Shown in pieces: positions 37,998 to 49,464 of a stretch of DNA of 64,000 bases. The notes under the pieces are model-generated. The model saw nothing but the letters and a program-made list of their open reading frames with translations, had not been told where the DNA came from and ran no database searches. Source of the stretch: Plantago ovata (lineage: Eukaryota > Streptophyta > Magnoliopsida > Lamiales > Plantaginaceae); NCBI GenBank assembly GCA_028274465.1, contig CM051456.1, positions 70,046,753 to 70,110,752 on the forward strand, in the 5' to 3' direction. Each line of letters begins with the position of its first letter. The first letter of the stretch is position 1. Position numbers and translations under genes: made by a program.

Positions 37998-39570
37998 TGT
38001 TGGTCCCTTTAAACAACAAGAAAAGACTAGAGGGGGGGGGTGAATAGTCTTTTCAAACTTTCGTCGTTTAAAAACTTTCTCAGCAAGTGCTTATTACTTT
38101 TCAGTAATGAGTTTGCTGATACTTAACTTTCTCAGCAAGCGCAAGTTACTTCACAGTAACTAGGTTTGCTGATACTTAAAATCAGAGAGCGGAAGTCTTT
38201 GATACAATAAGTGCTTTTTCAGTAAATGAAGGTTTCAGGAAGTGATGTGAGTGACTGTGTACAGATAGATATGATTTGCTGAAAACCAAGTACAGTAAGT
38301 AAATCACACAAACACTTTTATAGTGGTATCTGAGAGTGGCGTAATCTCTCAACTAATCCACTTTGTCCTTTCTAGGACTGAATCCACTAAGATAAGTTTG
38401 AGGTTCCTTACAACACCTATCTAGAGCGATCCAAACAGAAACCAAAGCACACTTGCTTCGTCTCCAACCTAACTAGAGAACGTAACATTATTCTCCACCA
38501 AACTTGGTACTTTTAATCAGCAAAACTATGCTCGATTAAGTTCCCCCTGAATATCACGCCTGAAAAGGTGTATTTTCAGTTAGAGAGGTTTTGGGATGAG
38601 ATAACTTAATTATAACTTATTCAGTTACAACAAGTAATCTAAGAAACAAAACTTTGAATATTTTGCAGTAAACAAGTTTGATTGTTTCTGGTGTCAAGAC
38701 TTGTTCTTGTTCGAAAGAAAGAAAGAACACTTAACTAATTTCTTAGTCGTGTAAACTCTACTTCTTCACAAGTAGCTTTTTCAAGCTTTAAGTCCTGGAA
38801 CGGATCAATGGCAGTAGGAGTATTGAAGGGTATGTGAGTTTAAGCACAAGTGAGAGTTTGATCACGTTGTTGACACACTTCAACTCTTTGCCGGATGACC
38901 TCTATTTATAGTGAAAATAAGGAGCCGTTTGAATTTCAAATTCTAAGGCTTTTGTTCCTTAAAATGTCACTATCTTGCTTTTGTACTTTCAGCAGCGTCC
39001 TTGTTTGTCTTCTAGTCTTCATGTCCTTCGCGTGCATGCTTTTCATTTAATGCTCATTTGAATGAAATTCAAACAGTAATATTGGAGCGCAAATACATGT
39101 ACTTTCAGCAAGAGGTCACATATGTTCCATCAGCAAGTGGTCAGTCTCAGTTTCAGCAAGCACAACCTACTCTGTCGTATAGATTTTCACTTATGCAAGC
39201 TGTTGCTGAAGTTTCCACTTTCTGAGCGACATGTGCCTTTGTAGATACCAGTTTTCAGAAATCTTCTAGTTTTCAGTCTTCTAAATCTTCAAGTCTCTGA
39301 GCGGTTCTAAATGCTTCAATAGTTTGTTTGTAAAAACAAAGTACATCATCAGCAAATGCTTCAATAGGTTGTATTTCTTTTCAAAAAACAAGATACATCA
39401 TAAGCGGTAAAACCAACCTATCTAGCACCTATTCTAAGTCTTCAGCAAACGTTCCTCTTTTACAATGTCCTTAAAATTCTAAATTCCTATGGACCTTAAG
39501 AGTACTAGTTACTGGACTTTCCTTAATTTAGCATGGTTAATTGCTCATCAAAATTACAAGTTTCCTAACA
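37998..39570 (-). repeat. Sire-4 3' LTR
   Basis: TGTTGGTCCC ... TTTCCTAACA in plus reading, 1573 bp. Contains GNRA hairpins at 38093-38108 and 38145-38160 (loop GTGA in sense) and a TATA box at 38903-38910. Confidence 0.93.
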
Positions 39571-39832
39571 AATTTCCCCCTTTTTGATGTTAGCAATCCA
39601 TAGCTAAATTAATTTTACCCTTTTAGAGGTTTCTGATGTTGAATAAATCAGTTGATTAATGCAAGCATACTTGAATAATTAAACAGTAAGCATAAGTAAA
39701 TTGCATAATCAAAAACCAATAAGAGTCAAAAGCTTCATTGCTGATAGTTATCTTTTAGAAGTTTACAAGAAAGAGCAGAGATAACTAAACAAAATCAGCA
39801 AATAAAAACTTTAACAAAACTATTACAGAGAG
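39571..39832 (-). other. Sire-4 polypurine tract and 3' untranslated region
   Basis: In sense, AAAAAGGGGGAAATT (39571-39585) directly precedes the 3' LTR, a polypurine tract. The rest is AT-rich with no gene. Confidence 0.8.
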
Positions 39833-42800
39833 TTAAGCTCTTCCAGAGGATTTTCTCAAAATCTCTCTTACACTCTTCTCAGCAAGTGCAATGAATTCAA
39901 CACAATCCTTTTCGTAGTTCTCAAGTAGCCTACGGACTTGTAATTGAAGAATCCTTGCATTTTTGCAGGCAGTATGATGATGCTTTTCAGCATTCATTTC
40001 CATGTAATGAGTTACCCACAAATGCATGCCCCAATTGCTGGCATGGAGAAGCTGTGTATCTGAAATGCTTTTAGGATGAATCTTTCTTAGCCAGAGAAGA
40101 TCTTCTTCTTGATCCTTAGCAGTGAGATAGAAGTACTCATAAGGAATCAATCCAAGTCTCTTCTTTGTTTTCTTGGTTACTGGGTCATAGTAATAAGCAA
40201 TGCCAACTGGTTTTATCAAATCAAGTTCTTGTCTTATAGACTTACCAATTGCAGTTCTTCTTAATGAGACTTCAAGATTCAACCATCTCCCAGCAATATT
40301 TCTTGGAAGGGACTCATCCCTTTGTTTCCTTTTTACCTTGAGTTCAATCCATGTGAACATTTGGTTCAAAATGGTTGTAGGAAAGAACTCATTCACCAGT
40401 AAGTCTTCCAGCTTTAAGATCCAACAACCATGAATGTTTCTGATCACATTCTGAGTGGTTTCATCATTGCTGGTCTTTGTATACTCGATGCCGGAGCCAA
40501 TAGAAATGCTGGATAGCCTCTTTTCTTCCTGTCTTTGCCTTCTTCTTCTTGACTTTGCATTGTCTTGATCTCTTGCTGAAGCTCTTGAGTCAGAAGAGAA
40601 ATGCTTTGAGTGGCCAGACGGAGTTAAGGCTGTAATTGGTTTAGCTCTTATGGCTTGAGCTATTGTCTGATTGTCATCATCATCATCATCTTCATTCAGA
40701 TCTTGATGACTTTCAGTGTGGCAAAAATCTTGAGTTTCAGCAGCAGTTTTTCTCTTTTTGGGACTTGTTGAATTTAATTGAGATTCTGCTTTTCTTTTAG
40801 AACTTTGCTCTTTTTCAGCAAGAGGTTCTATGGGCAGTGGCTCATCAACAGTAGGAAGGGTTTGGGTTCTCTTTCTTGTACTTCTCTTTCCCCCCTTAGA
40901 CATGGATTGCAACATCGGAGTGATGTGCAAAGAGTAGAACTCATTGCAGTTTTCAGCAAGAGTACTTAAGTTGTTGTATTTCATGATGATTTGTTGCTGA
41001 TCAAAAGTCATTTTTGACAACTCATTTTTAATACTCACCATGTTCTCCTCATGTCTTTTCTCTGTTGCGGCCTTATCTTCCATGAAAGTCTGAGTGCTTG
41101 ACTAGTGCGTCTTTGCTAGCCGGAGTGCTTGACTTACATCTTCTTCATAGCTCTTGTGATAAAGACTGATGTCTTTCTGAGCTATTGTAAGAGTAGTAGT
41201 GCGTCTCAACACTGTAGCCAATAATTTTCCAATATCAAGTGGGCTCTCAGAAAGCAATGCCTCATCTTCTGCTTTGCAGGCATCATGGACTTTCTTCAGT
41301 GCCAAAATTCTAGGAGTAAACTCCTCAACTCGTGGGAACGGCACTAGGTTTGGGGTCAAGGAATGAACTTTCAGTTCTGAAGCAAACTGATCATCTTTCA
41401 TCAGCAATTCTCCTCTCAAATCATCGTCTACATCATTTATATAATCAGGAGGAGGGATTTGAACCACTTTGGGGTCTCTCTTAGAGTTTTCATCCTCATT
41501 TGCTGATAAATCATCTTCATCCTCAGATTCATCAAGGTCAGCAACCTTGGAACCTAAGTCAGCAACTTCATTTCCTTTTGGTTGAGTGGTTGCTGATGGC
41601 AACGCTTCAGACTTAACAACTGGAGTTTCACCAGTAGTTAGTTTTAATTGAGTAGTTGCTGAGGGCAACGTTTGAGACTCAATTACTGGAGTTTCACCAG
41701 TGGTTAGTTTTAATTGAGTAGTTGCTGAGGGCAACGTTTGAGACTCAATTACTGGAGTTTCGCCAGTAGTAAGTGGAAGGGAGGGGACTTCCTTTGATTT
41801 TACTCCTGAAGATTGACCAATTTCTAGATCCTGCGTATGCCTTGCATGGATCATGAGACTGTTTTGTAGAGCGCGTTGGTAATCTTCATCAATTTCATCT
41901 TCATCATCAAGGTTTGCATCAGTGACCTTGGCATTAGAAAGTTGGTTTTTGCCATGTTTCAAGGCAGCCCGTTTTCTGGCATATTCTTCTTCAGTATCAG
42001 CACCTTGTACAGGGGCTTGATTTTCAGCATCAGAAGGAGCAGGTTGAGATTCATGCTGAGGTTGTGGTTGTTCAGCTTGCTGATTGTCTTGTGGTTCAGT
42101 TTCAGCAACTGTCAATTTTAAACCACCAACATCAGGACTTGGACCTTGATTGTCATCATCGTCATCCTTTTTGTCCTTTGAATCTTTCCCTTCATCATCA
42201 CTGGGATCAGTAGGGATGTTTTCATCTTCTTCTTCTTCATCATCATCAGTCAAAATGACTAACTCAAGATGCGTGTATAAAGCAACACTCGATACTTCCT
42301 CTTCCTCATTGATTTTGTGGGGATCAGCCACCACGGGTACAAATAAACCCTTGAGCATCACAGCTTGTTCAGCTGGAGAGGCACTCTTGAATTTTGCCTT
42401 CATATTCTCTCTGATTTGAGCAATCAGATTCGATCTCATTAGCTGAGAATATGACATGTCTTCAGGAAGTATGGAGTGGACAAACGTCTCGAGCTTCAGC
42501 AGAGAAGATCTCTTTTTCTCATTTGATAGATGAAGATGGAGATCAGAAAAGTCCATCCTTCTGTACCTTTGCCAGTTGCTGACAGACTTAGCAACTCTTG
42601 ACAAGGTTGTTCTCTTGAAGTTCAAGTAAAGTTCTTCAGAACTCACTTGAGAATCTTCAGTGATGTGCACCACTTCAGTGGTCTCCTTTACAGCCTGAAA
42701 AAGAATAATATTTAGATCAGGAGAGGTTTGGATAATTGCTTTAGAGTTCAAAGCTGAAACATGAATTACATGCTGAGGTTCAGCAAGCTCATGTTGTACA

Positions 42801-45145
42801 ATTTCCATTCCTTGAGGAGCTTGAGTAGCATCCTCCATTTGTTCATCCTTAAATAAATATGAGTTAGACACAAGTACTAAGCTGTCAAACTTAGTTTTAT
42901 TACCAAAAACTTTAACTACCTGCTGAGCAGGAAGTGTTGATTCTGGTGTAGAGGCTTCAGCAACCATCTGACTTGCATCTTGAGAAGTCTGTAGAGACAT
43001 CATAATATTAGCAAAAGAATAAGTTTCAGAAAGTGAAGTTTTACTGATGGTTGAATTATCTACCTGCTGAAGAAGGACAGGTTGTGGCTCAGTCCTTTCA
43101 GCATTAACAGTTTCTTCAGTTTCTGGGACTGTTTCTTCAGCAGACTTCTTGGCTTGCTCTGTTTGAGAAAGCTGCGCGGTTTCAGCAATCTCCCTTGTCT
43201 CTGAAATGACAAGTTGAGCAGAAGCATCTTGACCTTTAAGCTCACTGCTTGTCATAAAGACCTCAATGGATTTGTTGGATGATTCTTCAATATCCAATTC
43301 CATTTGTTGGCTTATAGCTTCCAGTACAAGCTGGACTTTGTCAATTGATGTCTTTGGTGAACTTGGGTCAGTATTCTCAGCATCACGAGATGCGTCGTTG
43401 AATAGTGCTTCTTGTGTTTCTTCAACAACTCCTGGAACTTGAACCATTGCTGTCTCAGCAACTGGTTCTTCAGCAACCGTGGTTTCAGCAACTTGATGAG
43501 TTGCTTGTTCAGCAACCATCTTTTCAGCAGCATCAGCAAGTGGCGCAGTTCTCAGATCAGCTGCGATATCACTTGTTGGTTCCAGAGTTTGATCATCTAG
43601 ATTATCTACAATGTAGATATCTGGGACTTGGGCAGGAATTTCATTTCCACTGCCTTGTGGTCTGTTCTCAGTAGAAGGATCAACATTGAGTCGATCATTA
43701 AAGGCTTCCGCAAACACTTCAATGTTTCTGACATAGGCTTCAGTAACTACCTTGTCAACATCTACTGGAACTTGCGTTTCAGCAATTGTCAGGGAATTGT
43801 CTGAGAGGTCATGGACAATAGGTACTGACTTGCGAGCCAGTGTTTTCTTCCTTGTGTTACTTGTCCTTTTCCTCTTGGGGACAGGGTTTGCTGATGACGC
43901 TGCAGTCTGAGTGTCATCATCAGCTTTCCTCTTTTTCTTGTTAGATTTCTTCAGTTTCCCAGCAGAGGCGTCAGTAGTTGCATTTTCAGCAACGGGAGTA
44001 GTGGTGTCAGCATGATCACCATCTAGAGAAGTTTCATCTTTGTCACCACCATCTACAACAGTTTCATCTCTAAGTTGCTGAGTGGTGACATTTGTAGCTG
44101 TTGTATACCTTTCTTGCTGACTTGTGCTGACAACATCTGCAGCTGTTGTCTTCTTAGATTTTTAAAGTTTCTTACAAGCAATCTTAGGTACATTCTGCTT
44201 GTAGAAGGATCTTCCCACATTGCATACAGATTTCTTGATTGGCAATGGGTTTATCAGCTGAATCCTGAAATGTTCAAGGATATAGCATATCATTATTCCA
44301 TACATAACTGGAAAGGAAGGTGAGACCTTGTTGTCTTCCACCTTAACCTTGAACTTAGTGACACAATCAACAAGCCTGTTGAAAATGTACTTAGCCCAGT
44401 TAAGTTTCATTTTATTTTCATGGATATGCATCAGCAGCGGCCACCTTCTCAGGCCTACTTGGTCTATTCCTCCAACTTGGGAGTCCAAGACTTTAATCAG
44501 TAGCAGAGCTACTAGACCAAGTGAATGGCAGAGATGCTTCCTCTTAACGTGCTTTGTCCAAGTCACGGGAGCAATCTCTCCTTTCTTCATTTTCTCATTT
44601 CTGACGTCACTGTAGAAGGCTTCAAGTTCTTCATCAGTGGCAGTGACGTCATCTTCAGTTCCAATGGTTGGAATCTGAAAGATTTCCGCTAAATCAGTCC
44701 ATTTCAGGACGATTTGCGTGTTCTGAACTGTAGTAAAGATCACTTTTTCAGTGACTCCTTTACTATCAGTTAGGGACTGCATTTCTGCATTATTGTAGAA
44801 CTCCATTGTGTCCAACATACTCACTTGCTTAGTGTGAGCAGTTATAAAATTCATGAGGCCTTGCTGCTTGATAAATTCAAGCGCCTCTTCATTTTCACCG
44901 TCAAGTTCTTGTTCATAGAAGTATCGAATATACTTCTCTTTTGCAAATCCACCCCATTGCATCATCATCTCACACTTTGCAGTGTCAAGATATGAAGGAG
45001 GCATCGGTTTTTCTGAGATTCTATCGTTTTTCAACACAACTTTCGTTTTGTATGATACCGGACTAGTCACCGGAGCAGTGCGTTTCTCAGCACTGTCAAC
45101 CTTAGACGACTTGGAGGTCTTAGAGGACTGTCTCTTTGGTGCCAT
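39833..45145 (-). pseudogene. Sire-4 ORF3 (large post-pol reading frame, few breaks)
   Basis: About 5.3 kb on the minus strand. It starts at the ATG ending at 45145 (MAPKRQSSKTSKSSKVDS) and stops at 39833. Block 1 (about 45145-44200) is a globular-looking domain with SMLDTMEFYNNAEMQ, ILEHFRIQL and LRRWPLLMHIHENK. Block 2 is a long Ala/Glu/Thr-rich, probably disordered middle, containing a compact island (SNWQRYRRMDFSDLHLHLSN, ETFVHSILPEDMSYSQ). Block 3 (about 40500-39840) is another conserved domain (IHGCWILKLEDLLVNEFFP, YEYFYLTAKDQEEDLLWLRKIH). The position matches the envelope-like frame of sireviruses, but it is much longer and I see no signal peptide or membrane span. Function unknown. 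About two or three breaks. Confidence 0.75.
41578..41775 (-). repeat. 66-bp tandem triplication inside Sire-4 ORF3
   Basis: Three in-frame copies encode LTTGETPVIESQTLPSATTQ-type repeats of 22 residues. Sire-2 has a single copy (near 23030-23090), so the expansion is specific to this copy. Confidence 0.85.
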
Positions 45146-45399
45146 TTCTTTTTATAGAGAAGAGAATGTGTACGAAAAAGATAGTTTGCTTTTTGACCGG
45201 AGGTACAGTAGATTCAGGCTAAATTTTGCAGAGAAAGGAAATGTGAGTTAAAGAATTTTGTTATTTCTCTAACTCCTTCTTTATATAGTGTCTCTGATGT
45301 GTGAGAAACTCAATCGATTTGAGTTCTCAGCAAGGGTAAAACAGTGAAACAAAGGCGTTAGTGGAGCCTTTGCATTGCATGCGTAGTGGCCCACTAACT
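45146..45399 (-). other. Sire-4 leader before ORF3
   Basis: AT-rich, no gene. The matching stretch in Sire-2 is 26403-26680. Interrupted by Chr-2 at 45405. Confidence 0.65.
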
Positions 45400-45404
45400 A
45401 AAAC
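45400..45404 (+). other. Target-site duplication of Chr-2, left copy (AAAAC)
   Basis: AAAAC is repeated at 56008-56012. Confidence 0.92.
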
Positions 45405-47873
45405 TGTAACGGTATCGGTTTTGAAAAAAAATAATTTCTTGAAAAATAAAATCCAAAATAACGTTAATAGCAACGGTAGGCAATCAATGCCAAATAATCT
45501 TTGGCGCGCATAGCGCTAACAGAAACAAGCAAATATCCAACGATAAACTTAGAATTCAAGTGAAACAACGAGTGAAGACAGTAAAAAGTTCATCTTCTTA
45601 TTTTGAAATAAAATCCCAAGACACCCCAGACCCTTCTCTCAGTCGCTGGCATCCTATTCGCGAACATCCTCTACAGTATCTGGAAGGAAGGAATTTTGAA
45701 AACAAGAGAGCGTGAGATAAAGGATCTCAGTGAGGTTCTAAGTTAAAAACAGAAAGTAAACAGTTTTGAAATCAAAATCCTTTTCAGAAAAGCAAACAAA
45801 CAGAACAAATCACATAACAGATAAGTTGAAGACCGTTGGTGCAGCCCGCCTTATTGCTCTTACTCCCAGAATGCCTTATAACTCCCTCCAGAGGGTGCAC
45901 AACCCCGGACAGAAACAGAAACCCCCGTGTACTTTGGGGAAACAGAACCTACGACCCTAATAGACCTCAGCGACTTCTGCCTCGCGCCTAAAAGGGATTA
46001 GACTAGGCAATAATCAAGCAAACCCGATAGTCCTCTACTACCCAAGCCTACCTAATTACGACCTAATCAACCGGTCACACAGAAACAGAACAGATACAGA
46101 ACAACAGATACAGATAATCAAACACCGAGAGATGTTCCTGCAGAAGAGTCAGTCCAGAACAGAGTAGCAATAAACACAGAAAGTAAATAGTCATACTTAG
46201 GACTTAAATACTTTTACGCGGAAGCATACAGTAAAACAGTATATGTAATAGTAGGTACAAGTTGTCACATATCCTTCCAATTTTTCGCAAATAAAAAGGT
46301 TAGGGGTGAACACTCACCTTAACTTGCGAGCAAAAGATCTTCAACGAGTAGTAATCTTACAGGTTATCGAACAACGGAGAACCTAAAGAGAAAATACTAA
46401 TCACACTTTAGAAGTCAAACGGACGAAAGGAAAAAGGTTGGAAAAGAAGTGGTAAAGACGGGGTTCGAACTTGGGACCTCTAAGTTAGTCAAGCAAAGAC
46501 CTAACCAACTAGGCTAGCAAGTCAAGTCATTATTAAATTACAAAAACAGAAACTAAGTTGAAATATTTTCTGAAACTCTTTCGGTTTTCAGACTCTGGAA
46601 ATTACCAAAATACCCTTCATCAGTAAATTGCAAAAAGATCCTTTTCAAAATCAGAAAGTACAAATAAGACCAGAACTTTTCCACACATACATATCAGTCT
46701 CCACAGAACAAGAAGGTTTACGAAAAAGTCCTCTGTCAGTCAACTACGGTCAAAGTTAAATTGCAAAAAGGTCCTTAAGGTTTTCAAACTTCCCAAAAGA
46801 GTCCACAAAGTTCAAATCAATATCATTAAAGTCCAAATCAGTCTTTTCGAAGTCAATAGAAAACTATGGTCAACATACGAGGTCAAACCAACACAAGTCC
46901 AACAATCAGTAACAACAATCTAACAAATCCTAAGTCCCGGTTCTCAGTTCGAATCAAATAACAACATGGCCAGATTGAACAAGGGTAAAATGGTCTAGGG
47001 GTAAAAAGTCCAAAACAGAATACGAATTTCGAATTGAAAGAAACAGTAAAGGAATCGAGATTTACCTTCGAATCGAACGGAAAGGAATCAAGTGCTGCGA
47101 ATCAAATCGAAAACAAAGAATTAAAACGAGATTGAATCCATTCGAAACGGAAAGGACAGCACGGACAAAAATTACTTACCGATCGAAATCGGAATTAAAC
47201 GGACCGGACGGAACGAATAGAACGGCGAACTCAAAACGCAACGGGACAGATCGGCGAGCAGGCGGCGGATCAAATCGAGACAGACGAACGGCGGCTCGGC
47301 GGGAGGTGCGGACGGATCGAACGGACCGATCGGGACAGACGTCGCGGCGGCGGACAGATGGATCGGCGCAACGGCAGTGGCGAGATCGAGACAATCGGTG
47401 GCGACGCGAATCGGAGCGGCACGGTGAGGTGCAGATGAACGAGACAGAGGTCGGATCGATCGATCGATCGACAAGGAACGACGCGGCGGCGCGGAGTCAG
47501 GCGGCGGGACGGACGGAGCAGCAGCAACACTTTCTTCTTCTCTCTCTTTTTCTCTTTCTCTCTTTCTTTTCTTTTCTTTTCTTTCTTTCACTTTTCTCGT
47601 GAACGGCAAGCAAGAATGAGGAGGGAGGAGAATCTGATTAGGGTTAGGGTTTGGGTCAAAAGGGCTTTGACTGGGCTAAAGAATGGGCCAAAAAGAGATC
47701 AGAAAAGTCCAGCCTTCCAGCTTGATCCAAACGAAACGAAACGAACTATCTTACGCGAAATTAATTAAATAATTACCGAATAAATAATTTACTCTGATAA
47801 TTAATTAACTAAAATTAAATAATAAAATAATAAAATAATAAATAAATAATTAAAAAAAAGACGGGGTGTTACA
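45405..47873 (-). repeat. Chr-2 3' LTR
   Basis: TGTAACGGTATCGG ... GGGGTGTTACA in plus reading, 2469 bp. Includes a pol III-type box pair (46462-46516), a pyrimidine tract (47533-47590), a telo-box (near 47640) and an AT-rich end. Confidence 0.93.
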
Positions 47874-47886
47874 CTCTTCCCCCCTT
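47874..47886 (-). other. Chr-2 polypurine tract
   Basis: In sense, AAGGGGGGAAGAG immediately before the 3' LTR. Confidence 0.85.
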
Positions 47887-49458
47887 AAAAGAATTTGGTC
47901 CCCAAATTCGCACCTGAAAAGTTGAAGAGCTCGGGATACTGCCGGCGCATGTCATCCTCGCTTTCCCAGGTTGCCTCCTTATACTGATGATTCCGCCACA
48001 GAACTTTTACTTGTTTGATTTGCCTATTACGGAGCTGTTGCACCTTCTGGTCTAGAATACGAACCGGTTGCTCCACATAAGACAATCCTCCTCAATGGTC
48101 ACTTCCTCGGGTTGAATCACGTGCGACGGGTCAGGATAGTACTTCTTCAGTTGACACACATGGAAGACATTGTGAATTCCAGTAATAGTAGTGGGCAGTT
48201 GCAACCGATAAGCCACAACGCCAACTCTTTCAATGATCTCGTATGGACCTACATACTGAGGGTTCAGTTTAGCTCTACGACCCATACGAACAATTTCCTT
48301 TCTCGGAGATAGCTTTAGAAAGACAAAATCACCAACTTCGAACTCCAAATCTCGCCTACGATTATCAGCGTAACTCTTCTGTCGACTTTGAGCAGTTCTC
48401 AATCGGTCTCGGATAAGCCTAACCTTTTCCAAGGTTTCTTGTATCATCTCATTGAGAGTGCTCTCTCCAGCTACTGGTGTAGAAATTCGGTCCTCCAAAT
48501 CCCAACACAGCGGTGATCTACACTTCCGACCATACAGTGCCTCAAACGGTGCCATACCAATCGATGCTTGATAACTATTATTATAAGCATACTCAACCAA
48601 TGGCAAATGCTGTGCCCAGCTTCCTTGGTGATCCAGCACACACAATCTCAGAAGATCCTCTAGAGTTTGAATGGTCCTTTCGGATTGACCATCCGTCTGC
48701 GGATGTGCTGCGGTACTAAAATTCAACTTAGTACCCAAGCCTTCGTGTACTTGCTTCCAAAATCTCGAGACAAACTTCGGACCTCTATCAGATACAATGC
48801 TCACCGGAGTGCCATGAAGCCTAATTATCTCATCGCGATAGACTTCGGCTAACTTCTCGGATGTGTAGGTCGTTTTTACAGGCAGAAAGTGTGCCGATTT
48901 TGTCAACCTATCGACAATAACCCAAACACTATCAAAACCACCCCTAGCTACCGGTAGACCAGTCACAAAACCCATAGTGATCATCTCCCATTTCCACTGT
49001 GGAATCTCGAGTGGTTGTAGTAAACCTCCCGGTTTCTGGTGCTCAGCCTTCACTTGCTGGCAGACCAAACAACTTTGCACAAACTGTGCAATATCCCGCT
49101 TCATATGGGTCCACCAGTAAACTTTCTTCAAATCCTCATGCATCTTGTTTCCTCCGGGATGCATCGAATACTTAGATTTATGAGCTTCATCCAAGATCAG
49201 ACGTCTAAGCTCTTCATCAGAAGGCACACACAATCTACCTTGAAACCTTAGGGCTCCATTCTCGTCAATAGAGAATTTCGCATTGCGAGGTTCAGTAATA
49301 TGTGCCTTGATGTCTTGAAGTTCTTCATCATGCTCTTGAGCCTCAAGAATTCTACCTGCCAGCTCATACCTCAAAGTGACATTGGCGAACATACAAGACA
49401 ATTTGGATACTTCAAGATTTGACACGTGTACCCTACGACTTAAGGCATCAGCGACCAC
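47885..49458 (-). pseudogene. Chr-2 integrase and chromodomain region of pol
   Basis: Continuing from RNase H, the frame reads VADALSRR and then the integrase zinc-binding region (HKSKYSMHPGGNKMHEDLKKVYWW, CLVCQQVKAEH). Next is the core with WVIVDRLTKSAHFLPV, SDRGPKFVSRFW and HPQTDGQSERTIQTLEDLLR, then YNNSYQASIGMAPFEALYGRKCRSP. A GPYEIIERVGVVAYRLQLP C-terminal domain follows. Near the end, WRNHQYKEATWESEDDMRRQYPELF resembles the chromodomain of chromovirus integrases, which targets insertion to marked chromatin. The reading frame is not continuous throughout; few breaks. Confidence 0.88.
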
Positions 49459-49464
49459 ATTGGC

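Noticed and set aside
39833-45145. Calling ORF3 an envelope protein
   Set aside because: The position matches sirevirus envelope-like frames, but no signal peptide, membrane span or fusion-type features are visible; function left open.
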